From: Methanoculleus sp.
GTDB taxonomy: Archaea > Halobacteriota > Methanomicrobia > Methanomicrobiales > Methanoculleaceae
Assembly: GCA_018433835.1 (NCBI GenBank)
Contig: JAHDQM010000030.1
Span: 1-40,032 of the forward strand
DNA length: 40,032 bases
Direction: 5' to 3'
The position numbers were made by a program, and so were the translations under genes. This document shows, piece by piece, positions 8,125 to 15,933 of the stretch. Within the stretch, counting starts at the first letter, position 1, and each line of letters opens with the position of its first letter. Under the pieces are notes generated by a model. The model worked only from the letters and a program-made list of their open reading frames with translations. It made no database searches and had not been told where the DNA came from.

Positions 8125-8622
8125 ATGCGCATCGGGATCCTCTCGGACACACACGATAACCTCGGAATGGTGGATGCGGCCGTAGAGCAGCTGAACAGGG
8201 AACAGGTGGGCCTGGTACTCCATGCCGGAGATTACGTCTCGCCGTTCGTCATCCCCCGGCTTGCGAATCTCCAATCACCCATGATCGGTGTTCTCGGTAA
8301 CAACGACGGCGATCACCGTCTCCTTTCGGCACGGTTTGCCGAGCATGACCAGCTCAGCCTGCGGGGAGACTTTGCCGCCGTCACTGCGGGCGGCATGACG
8401 ATCGGATTGCTGCATGGTGACGACCGTGAACTTCTGCAGGCGCTCATCGGGCGAAAGGCCTTCGACGTCGTGGTTCACGGCCATACCCACAAGGCGGAGG
8501 TCCGGACGCTCGGGTCGACGCTGGTTGTCAACCCCGGGGAGGCCTGCGGTTACCTGACCGGCCGGCCGACCATCGCCGTGCTGGATACGGTCACCCGGGA
8601 CGTGGAACTGGTCTCGTTCTGA
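8125..8622 (+). CDS. YfcE/MJ0936-family metallophosphoesterase
   Basis: The 165-residue protein carries every metal-binding block of the calcineurin-like phosphoesterases: S-D-T-H (D8, H10), A-G-D-Y (D36), G-N-N-D (59-61), L-H-G-D (H97) and H-G-H-T-H (118-122). Size and motif order fit the small MJ0936/YfcE branch, whose members hydrolyse phosphodiesters in vitro with Mn or Ni; the natural substrate is not known. The start is placed at ATG 8125 because the TATA box overlaps the alternative GTG. It is probably a single-gene unit facing the exported-protein gene that ends at 8653. Confidence 0.9.
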   Translation: MRIGILSDTHDNLGMVDAAVEQLNREQVGLVLHAGDYVSPFVIPRLANLQSPMIGVLGNNDGDHRLLSARFAEHDQLSLRGDFAAVTAGGMTIGLLHGDDRELLQALIGRKAFDVVVHGHTHKAEVRTLGSTLVVNPGEACGYLTGRPTIAVLDTVTRDVELVSF

Positions 8623-8652
8623 TTGAGGAGACGAAAAAAGAGACGGTACGGG

Positions 8653-10050
8653 TTATACTGCATCCCCCGACTCTTCGCCGAGCTCCTTTCCGAGTTCCCA
8701 GGCGGGCATCCCGGCATCCCCGAGATCCGCCCTGAGAGTCGCCCCGGAGGCATCGAGAGTCGCGGGAACGTCGAAGTAGAGGTAGCCCTTCAGCGACTCG
8801 TACCGCTCGAGCGTCTTTCGATCAAACGACTCCCCGAGCGTGGTGAAGGGTGGGGTCTCCATGGGCGCAAACGTCGTTCCCTGGCATTCGAGGACGAACG
8901 CGTCCCGCCCGGGAGTCTCGATGGTGTAGAGATCGGAGTCTCCCTTGTGCCCGAGGTTGGTCGACTTGACGGCAACGAGGAGGAACATACGCCCTTCGCC
9001 TGCCTCGACTTTCGGCGTCGACGCGTTGATGGGGACTTCCTGGTACTCGGTTGCGGTCCGGGTGGACTCCGCGAGCAGGGAGACCATGTTCTCGCCTGAC
9101 GGGTCGTCGTAGGTGTAGCGGTCCAGGAGAGGGAGCACCTTCTCCGGCGGTGCGACCTGGACCGGCCCTGTGACGGCGGCGCTCATCGTGGACACACGGG
9201 TGCTGGCCTGCTGCACCTCACCGGCCTGCCGGTTAACCGTTTCGAGCCCTTCCGACGCCGTGGCCAGATCCCTGAAGGCCGCCGGAACGGCATCCCCGCC
9301 GGTATCCATCGGGCCGAGAAGCGTTTCGCTTGCCGCGGAGTATGCCTCGAGCGACCTGACGAATTCGTCCTTGACTGGCTGCCGCTCCGGGGACACCTGG
9401 AGCGGCTGCACCTCGCGGAGCAGCCTGACGGAGAACGCGTGCAGCTCGTCCGCCGCTACGGCGGCGGCATCTGCATCCTGCTGGTAGAGGGCATAGGCAT
9501 GCTCCATCGAGAGTCTCATCAGGCGAATGCTGGCGGTGCTGATCAACCCTATCAGCCGTTCGTCGTCGTAGCTGCCGGTTCCGTCGGGAGATGCATCGAC
9601 TGCAGGGATCGGATCGGCAGGCACCACCGGCTCCGCTTCGGGAACAGTGGGCTCGGTCGGGTTGGGGACCGTGCCAGAGGCATTCCCCTCGTCCGGGAGT
9701 ACCGGGGCTGCGTCGGAGACATTTCCTACATCCGGGGTAACCCCGTCGTCCGGGAGTACCGGGAGTGCGTCGGAAGCATTCTCCTCATTTTGGATTACCG
9801 GGGTCGCATCAGAGACATTTCCTACATCCGGGGCATTCCCCTCGTCCGGGGGTATCGAAACGCCGGATGACTCAGATTCGTTCTCCGCCGCCGAAATATC
9901 GTCGATTGAGAACGGTAGTAGTTCTCCCGACTCCAGCGCCATGAGCCCCTGGCCGGAGCCGGCAACGGCCGGTACGGAGAGGAGGAATCCCGCGCAGACG
10001 GCAATTCCCAGGAAAACCAGAGCATTCTCACGGTGTTTGCTCATGCGCAT
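8653..10050 (-). CDS. Exported protein with repetitive linker and C-terminal beta domain
   Basis: The 465-residue protein begins with a signal peptide or lipoprotein-like helix (residues 10-30, ending A-V-A-G-S). Residues about 50-160 are an acidic, proline-rich linker with imperfect repeats built on D-V-G-N-V-S-D-A-x-P-V and L-P-D-E-G-N-A-S. Residues 165-290 are helical, with no cysteines. Residues about 340-450 are a beta-sandwich resembling the DUF4352/TRF2-like exported domains (L-V-A-V-K-S-T-N-L-G and Y-L-Y-F-D-V-P motifs). A TATA box sits about 23 bases upstream of the first ATG; a second ATG (10044) is possible. A cell-surface role is inferred. Confidence 0.8.
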   Translation of the reverse strand: MRMSKHRENALVFLGIAVCAGFLLSVPAVAGSGQGLMALESGELLPFSIDDISAAENESESSGVSIPPDEGNAPDVGNVSDATPVIQNEENASDALPVLPDDGVTPDVGNVSDAAPVLPDEGNASGTVPNPTEPTVPEAEPVVPADPIPAVDASPDGTGSYDDERLIGLISTASIRLMRLSMEHAYALYQQDADAAAVAADELHAFSVRLLREVQPLQVSPERQPVKDEFVRSLEAYSAASETLLGPMDTGGDAVPAAFRDLATASEGLETVNRQAGEVQQASTRVSTMSAAVTGPVQVAPPEKVLPLLDRYTYDDPSGENMVSLLAESTRTATEYQEVPINASTPKVEAGEGRMFLLVAVKSTNLGHKGDSDLYTIETPGRDAFVLECQGTTFAPMETPPFTTLGESFDRKTLERYESLKGYLYFDVPATLDASGATLRADLGDAGMPAWELGKELGEESGDAV

Positions 10051-10068
10051 TTTTCTTTCAATTGTTGA

Positions 10069-10077
10069 ATATAAATA
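10069..10077 (-). promoter_or_regulatory. TATA box for the exported-protein gene
   Basis: On the minus strand the sequence reads ATTTATATT, centred about 23 bases before ATG 10050, in an AT-rich block. This predicts a leaderless or very short-leader transcript. No other gene is visible between 10051 and 10411. Confidence 0.5.
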
Positions 10078-10367
10078 TTATTATATTGTCTGTTTGAAAA
10101 AAAGGCCTCTCCAGCGAAACCGTTTCCCGCACCGACGAAAATCCGCCATCAAAGAGCCGGCATACCCGGCCAGCACGAACACCCTTCCGGGAGGCCGGAG
10201 CCAGGAACCGCCGGCAAAAACTATCCAAAACCCCTCCCGAAGCGGCAGATCCTGCGGGCAGCCCCTCTCCTTCGACTCCCTATCGTTAAAACAGAGATCC
10301 CGGCAATCAGGCCCGCAGTCGTCGGGCATTAACTCTTTATCCGGAAGGGTTACCCCTTCGGGTGGAA

Positions 10368-10376
10368 ACTTATATG
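10368..10376 (+). promoter_or_regulatory. TATA box for the flavin-binding protein gene
   Basis: ACTTATATG is centred 40 bases before ATG 10412 and is followed by GGAGG at 10400-10404. The predicted leader is about 14 bases and just contains the ribosome-binding site. An imperfect hairpin (CCGGAAGGG / CCCCTTCGG, 10341-10361) lies immediately upstream and could be an operator. Confidence 0.5.
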
Positions 10377-10411
10377 AACTCTTACGGGTTACCGGCATAG
10401 GAGGATGCCCG

Positions 10412-10888
10412 ATGGAGATCGTGAAGATCCCGAGTATGGATAAAGAAGAGTACGATAAACTCATATCGGAGGGGTTTATCAGCCGTATTGCATTCCAGGG
10501 TGGTAAATACCCGTATATCGCCCCGTTTCTGTACGTCTTCGACGGAAAATTTCTCTACTTCCTGGCGACCAAGTACGGCAGGAAGAACGACCTCTTCCGG
10601 CAGCACCCCTACGTCTCCGTCGAGATCGAGAAGTATTCAGGCGACCTCTCCTGCTACACCTTCGTGACCATGCAGGGGTATCTGGTGCAGCTCGAGGACG
10701 CGATCGAGAAGAAGATCATCCGGGATAAGTTCGTGAGCATGATCAAGGCGCACAACCTCTCACAGAATATCCTTGCCGCACTTGGTCACAAGCCCGAAGA
10801 GCCGCTTGAGGCAATCGCCTCCGAAGAGCGTTCAAACATCTGGAAACTTACCGGTGTGACCGATATCGTTGCCCTGAAAAACCTCTAA
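10412..10888 (+). CDS. Pyridoxamine 5'-phosphate oxidase-like flavin-binding protein
   Basis: The 158-residue protein has the split-barrel fold of the PNPOx-like flavin proteins: a G-F-I-S-R-I-A-F strand, Y-P-Y-I-A-P-F-x-Y-V-F-D-G, the substrate/FMN loop A-T-K-Y-G-R-K, then V-S-V-E-I-E and the Y-T-F-V-T-M-Q-G strand. Members bind FMN, F420 or heme; the sequence alone does not decide which, and F420 is plausible in a methanogen. The start is set by the GGAGG at 10400-10404 with an 7-base gap; an ATG at 10405 is in another frame. It stands alone between two promoters. Confidence 0.88.
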   Translation: MEIVKIPSMDKEEYDKLISEGFISRIAFQGGKYPYIAPFLYVFDGKFLYFLATKYGRKNDLFRQHPYVSVEIEKYSGDLSCYTFVTMQGYLVQLEDAIEKKIIRDKFVSMIKAHNLSQNILAALGHKPEEPLEAIASEERSNIWKLTGVTDIVALKNL

Positions 10889-10940
10889 CCCATTTTGCCG
10901 GGCCCGGAACCATTATGACCCGGAAGGACGTGGGGCGGCT

Positions 10941-11933
10941 ATGGCTCCTCCCCGACGCCGCCTGACGGTCGCCGCTCTTCTTACCGTGCTTCTCGCCATG
11001 ACGCCCGCCTTCGCTCACGTCCCCCTCTTTGCCCGGGACGGTTCTTCACCGGACTCGGCGTTCGTCATCGATGACCCGACGCGGTCGTGGGTGGCCTACG
11101 GCACACTGCCGGACGGCCCCGCCGTCCGGTACTACCGGTTCCGGATGGAGGAAGGGGAGCGGATATACGCGACGCTCCAGGTCCCGCGTGCGGGAGGGTT
11201 CGTGCCCGGGATAGTGCTCGCGGGGCCGGGTATCGAGGGTTCGGGCACGGTCCCGCCGTACGTCGAGGTCCCGGAGGGCGCCGGCGCGACAGCGGTGCCG
11301 GGGAGTATTCCAGAACAGCCGGAGTACGAACCGTTCACGCCGTCGAAACTCTATGAACTCGCCCGGATCGATGTGGCGGCTCCAGAGGCCGGCGACTACA
11401 CCCTCGCGGTCTACACGTCGGGAGAGGGAGGAAACTACGCTCTCGCACTCGGCTTCGTCGAGTCCTACACCCTCGGAGAGTGGATCCGGATCCCGGTCGA
11501 CGTCATTGCCATCCACCGCCACGAGGGACAGCCCCTCATCCTGATCTTCGCACCGATGATCGCCGCCCTCGTGATAGGAGCCGCCCTGCTGCTCCGCCGC
11601 CGACCCCTCTCCCTCTTCGCGCTCGCCGGAGCGATTGTCGGTCTCCTCTACATCGGGAGCGGCGCCATGACCCTGATGCAGATGGTCATCGCGGCCGTGG
11701 GAACGGACGTTGGAGCCGCTCTCCTCCTGACCCTTGTCTTCGCGGTCATCCCTGTTTTTCTCGGGATCGCGGCACTCCGGGTCGCCTTCCGCGAGCGGGT
11801 CGGTGTCGGGGAGCGTATCGCCATGGTAGCGCTCGGGGCTCTCGCCCTCGTCACCTGGGCGGGGCTCGTGTTCGGTCCCCTGCTTGCCTTCATCGCCGCC
11901 ATCCTGCCGGTCAGCCGCCGGGCGCCGCCGTGA
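10941..11933 (+). CDS. Membrane protein with extracellular domain, function unknown
   Basis: The 330-residue protein has a cleavable signal peptide (residues 1-25, ending T-P-A-F-A-H), an extracellular beta-rich domain to about residue 180, and four or five membrane helices from about 195 to 325 separated by short arginine-rich loops. The extracellular part contains R-Y-Y-R-F and a D-Y-T-L-A-V-Y strand, the pattern of a small carbohydrate-binding or pre-peptidase-like beta-sandwich; that is a guess from strand pattern. I do not recognise a named family. A TATA-like CATTATGA about 27 bases upstream suggests a leaderless transcript. Confidence 0.82.
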   Translation: MAPPRRRLTVAALLTVLLAMTPAFAHVPLFARDGSSPDSAFVIDDPTRSWVAYGTLPDGPAVRYYRFRMEEGERIYATLQVPRAGGFVPGIVLAGPGIEGSGTVPPYVEVPEGAGATAVPGSIPEQPEYEPFTPSKLYELARIDVAAPEAGDYTLAVYTSGEGGNYALALGFVESYTLGEWIRIPVDVIAIHRHEGQPLILIFAPMIAALVIGAALLLRRRPLSLFALAGAIVGLLYIGSGAMTLMQMVIAAVGTDVGAALLLTLVFAVIPVFLGIAALRVAFRERVGVGERIAMVALGALALVTWAGLVFGPLLAFIAAILPVSRRAPP

Positions 11934-11934
11934 G

Positions 11935-12456
11935 TCATTCCAGGAGCGGTTCGAGCATCGTGTGGGCCGTATCGATCAGGCTGCCGAGCCCCTCCGGTGT
12001 GGCGGTCCCCTTCTCCATCCAGCGAATGATGCCGCGTCCGTCCAGGAGGTAGATGTAGGCAAACGACGGGTTGTCGACCCCGTAGGCACGTCGGCACCGC
12101 TCGATATCTTCCGGGACCGTCAGCACCAGGTCGTGCTTCGCGGGAGGGACGCCGCCCGCGAGTCCCTGCCGGATGCGGTCGACAAGGGATCTGCCGATGA
12201 GGCTGTCGCCGACGACCGTAACGAGGTAGGTCGTCACCCGGGGATTTTCAGTGAACGCCCCGACAAAGGGGCCGCTCCATGACTCCGTCATCGGCGAGGC
12301 GGACTCGAGGAAGACGAGGACGATGAGCGAGACGTCGCCCTCTGCGTCGTCCGGGAGGGTGACGACCCTGCTGGAAAGGGACGTGGTCATGAGGGTGGGA
12401 AACACCCTGCCGAGGGCCGCAGGCACCGGCTCGGTGGTTGCTGCCGTTCTGTTCAT
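11935..12456 (-). CDS. Thioredoxin-fold protein resembling ATP10/peroxiredoxin-like family, no Cys pair
   Basis: The 173-residue protein begins V-F-P-T-L, then S-L-S-S-R-V-V-T-L-P-D-D, V-S-L-I-V-L-V-F, and ends in a Y-L-L-D-G-R-G-I-I-R-W strand followed by a helix. This is the order of strands in the ATP10 and peroxiredoxin-like thioredoxin folds (entry strand, L-P-D-D loop, and the L-x-D-x-G-x-I-x-W/R strand). The only cysteine is in E-R-C-R-R, so it is not a CxxC reductase. In mitochondria ATP10 is a chaperone for ATP synthase; such a role here would be speculation. The start uses ATG 12456, 28 bases after a TATA-like TTTATC. Confidence 0.72.
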   Translation of the reverse strand: MNRTAATTEPVPAALGRVFPTLMTTSLSSRVVTLPDDAEGDVSLIVLVFLESASPMTESWSGPFVGAFTENPRVTTYLVTVVGDSLIGRSLVDRIRQGLAGGVPPAKHDLVLTVPEDIERCRRAYGVDNPSFAYIYLLDGRGIIRWMEKGTATPEGLGSLIDTAHTMLEPLLE

Positions 12457-12479
12457 GCGCTGCGAGTAAGGATGCACTC

Positions 12480-12530
12480 CAGATAAAGCCTCTCCCCGAG
12501 GGGAGGAGCGTTGCGTCAAGCACTATAACC
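12480..12530. promoter_or_regulatory. Divergent promoter region with CTCCCC/GGGGAG palindrome
   Basis: TATA-like elements face both ways: TTTATC on the minus strand (about 12480-12488) for the ATP10-like gene, and CACTATAACC (12521-12530) on the plus strand for the kinase-like gene. Between them CTCCCC (12492-12497) and GGGGAG (12500-12505) form an inverted repeat that could be a shared operator. Confidence 0.4.
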
Positions 12531-12567
12531 ATGGGCTGCAACATCCCTGAGAGGAGGTTTATCGGGC

Positions 12568-13446
12568 TTGATCAGCATCGGGGAAGGGTGGGACGATCTC
12601 GTCGCGGCGCTTCTGGGGTCGGATGCCCCGGAAAGCGTCTACGTCGTCGGGGGGACGGACAGCGGAAAGACGACGCTCTGCCGCTACCTCGTCGACGAGG
12701 CGGCCGCACGCACGAGGACGGCATACGTCGACTGCGACACCGGGCAGTCCCGGCTCGGCCCGCCGACGACCGAGGGGATGGCCCTGTACCCCGGCACGCC
12801 GGAGCCGTATCTTCGGTTCGTCGGCTCGACCTCCCCCGGGGGCCACTTTATCCAGACGCTCACGGGAGCAAAGCGCCTCGTCGAGAAAGCCGCCGAATGT
12901 TCGGCCCGCGCCACCGTCATCGACTCGCCCGGGCTCGTCGCCGGCGGGGTGGGCACCGAGTTTCAGTTCCAGATGATCGACCTCCTCCGCCCCACCCGCA
13001 TCGTCGCCCTCCAGCGCGGGCGTGAGCTGGAGCGGCTGCTCGCGAACTTCGCCCGGCACCCGGAGATTGCGATCCACCGGGTCCCCGTATCCCCTGCGGC
13101 CGTCGCCCGGACCGCAACCGGGCGGCGGTGCTACCGCGAAGAGCGTTTCGCATTCTATTTTGCCGACGCGCGATCGCAGGAAGTCCTGCTCCGGGGGCTC
13201 GGGCTCCAGGGCCGGGTGCCCGACATGAGGAACCAACGCGGGGTCGCCGGAAGGCTGGTCTCCTTGAACGACGCCGAGAACTTCGTCCTCGCCCTCGGCA
13301 TCGTCGAAGACCTGCACCCCGGAGGGCGCCGGCTCGAGGTCTTTGCCCCGCCCTTCGACCCGGCCGCCGTCGCATCGGTCAAATTCGGCTCGATCTACCT
13401 GGATCTCGGGGCGGCTCCGGGGTCGATGGAGTCCTGCCGGCCCTGA
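12568..13446 (+). CDS. Clp1/Grc3-like P-loop polynucleotide kinase
   Basis: The 292-residue protein is a P-loop NTPase with Walker A G-G-T-D-S-G-K-T (28-35) and the Clp1-family block V-D-C-D-T-G-Q (54-60), followed by G-P-P-T-T. V-I-D-S-P-G-L-V is the Walker B-like strand. Archaeal relatives phosphorylate 5'-OH ends of RNA or DNA and may act in tRNA or rRNA processing. The start is a TTG at 12568, supported by GAGGAGGT about 10 bases upstream; no in-frame ATG fits. Family members often have an extra C-terminal domain, consistent with the region after residue 180. Confidence 0.83.
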   Translation: MISIGEGWDDLVAALLGSDAPESVYVVGGTDSGKTTLCRYLVDEAAARTRTAYVDCDTGQSRLGPPTTEGMALYPGTPEPYLRFVGSTSPGGHFIQTLTGAKRLVEKAAECSARATVIDSPGLVAGGVGTEFQFQMIDLLRPTRIVALQRGRELERLLANFARHPEIAIHRVPVSPAAVARTATGRRCYREERFAFYFADARSQEVLLRGLGLQGRVPDMRNQRGVAGRLVSLNDAENFVLALGIVEDLHPGGRRLEVFAPPFDPAAVASVKFGSIYLDLGAAPGSMESCRP

Positions 13447-13452
13447 CCCGCC

Positions 13453-14703
13453 TCACGCCGGGATGAGCGAGAGGAAGACCACGTACACCGCCGTCTGGGC
13501 GAGGGTGAGCGGGACGCCGACCCGCGCGAACTCGCCAAACGTCAGCGTCTCGCCGTCCCTCTCCGCACCCTGGATGACGATGACGTTGCTTGCCGCCCCG
13601 AGGATCAGCATGTTCCCGGCGATGGTGCTGCCGGCCGCAAGCGCCATCATGTCGACGGCGGATGTCCCGAGGTGCGAGAGGGCGGGGAGGGAGAGGGCGA
13701 CGAAGGGGACGTTCGAGACGAACTGGGAGACGACGACGCCTGTTGCGACGATGACCGGAACGGTGGCGAGATCGAGGGAACTCCCTTCGATGAGCGGCTG
13801 GAAGAACCCTGACTGCCAGACGCTCGCCATGAGGACGAAGAGGCTGGCGAAGAAGACCAGTGTCGGCCAGTCGATCCGGCGGAGGATCTCGAACCGCCGC
13901 CCGCTCCCGACGAGGATGGGTATGGCCGCAACGACCGCGATCCAGGTCAGCCGGATGTCGATCTCCGGGGCGAGCATGACCGCGGCGACCCTGGCCCCGA
14001 TCAGGAGGACGAGCAGGATGAGCGAGAGGCGCGCGAGCGCCGCGAGGCCGGGGTCGCAGATCTCCTCCTCGCGGTGGACCAGCGATGTGGGGTGGAGTTC
14101 GCCCGGAAACGCCCGGCAGAGGAAGACGTAGGCGAGCAGGAGCGAGATCGCCGTCGGGACGGCGAGGTAGAGCGGAAACGTGATGAACGGGTTCTCGATC
14201 CCGCCCGAGAGCGCGACGAGAAGGTTCTGCGGGTTCCCGATGGGGCTTGCGACGCTTCCCGTCGTTACGGCGAACGCAAGCGCGAGCAGCAGGAGTTTCG
14301 GGGAGATGCCGTGCCGCCGGGCGAAGTAGAGCATCAGCGGGGTGCCGACGACGGCGAGCGTGTCGTTCATCAGGAGCGCCGAGAGCACGCCTGCGCCGAC
14401 GAGGATGAGAAAGACCAGGTGCCGGACCGACTCCGCCCGGGAGAAGAGGCGAAATGAGAGGTGGTAGAGATAGCCGCTCGCCGCGAGCGCCTCCCCGATC
14501 ACGAACATGAAGAAGAGGAAGAGCATCACGTCGAGGTTGATGGACGCGAGCGCATCGAGCGGCGTGATCGATCCTGTCGCGAGGACCGCGAGCGCGCCGA
14601 GGAGCATCACCTGCCAGATGCGGAAGTTGACGTTCCCGATCTTTCGGACCGCGATCAGGAGGAAGACGATGGCGAGGACGACGAGTGGGATGAATGTGCC
14701 CAT
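13453..14703 (-). CDS. SLC13/ArsB-type anion permease
   Basis: This 416-residue integral membrane protein has about ten helices. Two related halves carry the signatures of the ion transporter (IT) superfamily: S-A-L-L-M-N-D-T-L-A in the first half, with S-P-I-G-N-P-Q-N, and S-Q-F-V-S-N-V-P-F-V-A near the end, followed by A-S-N-V-I-V-I. The N-D-T and S-N-V-P hairpins line the substrate site in this superfamily (NhaD, ArsB, CitT, DASS). The substrate cannot be read from sequence; arsenite, citrate/dicarboxylate or Na+/H+ exchange are all possible. It converges with the kinase-like gene 6 bases away. Confidence 0.85.
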   Translation of the reverse strand: MGTFIPLVVLAIVFLLIAVRKIGNVNFRIWQVMLLGALAVLATGSITPLDALASINLDVMLFLFFMFVIGEALAASGYLYHLSFRLFSRAESVRHLVFLILVGAGVLSALLMNDTLAVVGTPLMLYFARRHGISPKLLLLALAFAVTTGSVASPIGNPQNLLVALSGGIENPFITFPLYLAVPTAISLLLAYVFLCRAFPGELHPTSLVHREEEICDPGLAALARLSLILLVLLIGARVAAVMLAPEIDIRLTWIAVVAAIPILVGSGRRFEILRRIDWPTLVFFASLFVLMASVWQSGFFQPLIEGSSLDLATVPVIVATGVVVSQFVSNVPFVALSLPALSHLGTSAVDMMALAAGSTIAGNMLILGAASNVIVIQGAERDGETLTFGEFARVGVPLTLAQTAVYVVFLSLIPA

Positions 14704-14787
14704 GGTACCGCCGGCAGGGAAGATTGCGCGTAATCGATCGGTTTGCTCTCTCTTCGAAAAAAGGGATCGCGCGGCCGGAAAGCCGCC

Positions 14788-15795
14788 TCAGGCTTCCAGC
14801 CCGACGGAATAGTTGATGACGCTTTCGGAGATGTCGCCGGAATACTCCCCGATCCGTCGGATGCTGTCTGTGATCTGCCTCATCGGGATCGCCGCCACCG
14901 CCTCGAACCGGAGCACCCGGGTATCGAGCTCCCGGGTCTTCTCCTCAAGGTCGCGCACCCTCTGAATCGTCGCGTTTGCCTTCCTGGCATCTCCCGTATG
15001 AAACGCCTCCATGCTCCAGGAGAAGATCTGCAGGGCAAGCGCGCTCGCCTCGTCCATGAGGTCGAGCGTCGCCGCCTCGACCTCGCGGTCGATCAGGGCG
15101 AGGGCGTTATGCGCTACCCGGGTGGCGTGGTCGGCTATCCGCTCGATGATCCTGCTGACCTGAAGGTAGTACGCCGCCTGGTTTACCGGGATGGCCATCC
15201 GGCGCGAGAGCGTGGCGTCGCTCATGATGAGGTTATCCTGCCGCGCAACCAGCCAGTGCAGCCGGTCCACTTCCGTGTCCCGCATGACGACGTCTCCGGC
15301 AAGAGTTGCATCATGCCCCCTTATCGCGGCCATCGCGTCCTGCTGCATGCTCCGTGCTAAGAGATGCATCCTTTTGATGGTGTTATCGAACGGCATCTCC
15401 ACGGGGTTGAGGAGATCCTTGATCGTTATCGAGGAGTCCGTCTCGCCGACCACTTCCTGCCCGATAGCCATCTGCGTGAACTCCCGGACCAGTTGCAGTA
15501 CGAACGGCGGCAGCCTTTCTTTCGACTCAAGGCGGATAGCCGTGAACCCGGCGATGTACGCTCCGACGAGGAGGCGGAGCAGGTAGGTGCGATCCGTCGC
15601 GGCACCGACCTCGAAGACTCTAACCCTCTGGACCGACTCCCCGCTGATCTTCGGGGTGACCAGGAGCGAACCGTCGGGCTGCACAACCAGCCCTACAGGG
15701 TCGTTTTTCTGGATATTCGCGGACTTTATCCACTGTTTTGGCAGGGATACGATGTACGACGAGCCTCCGGTGATCTGAACTTTTCTGATCTCCAT
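14788..15795 (-). CDS. PhoU-domain regulator with N-terminal SpoVT-AbrB DNA-binding domain
   Basis: Of 335 residues, the first 45 (M-E-I-R-K-V-Q-I-T-G-G-S-S-Y-I-V-S-L-P-K) are a SpoVT/AbrB swapped-hairpin DNA-binding domain. The rest is two PhoU-type helical bundles (about 120-210 and 225-330), including a R-I-I-E-R-I-A-D-H-A segment. In archaea this fused form is annotated as a phosphate uptake regulator, and its placement facing pstCA supports that. The start is ATG 15795; the upstream ATGs at 15852 and later lie beyond the TATA box. It probably represses the divergent phosphate operon or itself (inference). Confidence 0.9.
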   Translation of the reverse strand: MEIRKVQITGGSSYIVSLPKQWIKSANIQKNDPVGLVVQPDGSLLVTPKISGESVQRVRVFEVGAATDRTYLLRLLVGAYIAGFTAIRLESKERLPPFVLQLVREFTQMAIGQEVVGETDSSITIKDLLNPVEMPFDNTIKRMHLLARSMQQDAMAAIRGHDATLAGDVVMRDTEVDRLHWLVARQDNLIMSDATLSRRMAIPVNQAAYYLQVSRIIERIADHATRVAHNALALIDREVEAATLDLMDEASALALQIFSWSMEAFHTGDARKANATIQRVRDLEEKTRELDTRVLRFEAVAAIPMRQITDSIRRIGEYSGDISESVINYSVGLEA

Positions 15796-15820
15796 GGATA
15801 GTACGCGTTGGTGCCGGTAG

Positions 15821-15829
15821 GATATATGC
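15821..15829 (-). promoter_or_regulatory. TATA box of the AbrB-PhoU gene
   Basis: On the minus strand CATATATCC is centred 30 bases before ATG 15795, predicting a leader of only a few bases. It lies next to the palindrome at 15835-15852. Confidence 0.55.
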
Positions 15830-15834
15830 ATTCT

Positions 15835-15852
15835 GTGTTGTATATACACCAC
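15835..15852. promoter_or_regulatory. Near-perfect 18-bp palindrome in the divergent phosphate promoter
   Basis: GTGTTGTATATACACCAC is a palindrome with one mismatched pair. It sits between the AbrB-PhoU gene and pstCA, immediately upstream of the regulator's TATA box and before an AT-rich stretch (15866-15885) that could hold the pstCA TATA box. It is a good candidate operator for an AbrB-type dimer (inference). Confidence 0.5.
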
Positions 15853-15933
15853 CGGAGTTTATGGTGAATAAATATACTCATATAGTCTCCTTCGGGAACG
15901 CCTATCCGCCCGATATACTCACGCAATAAGCAT

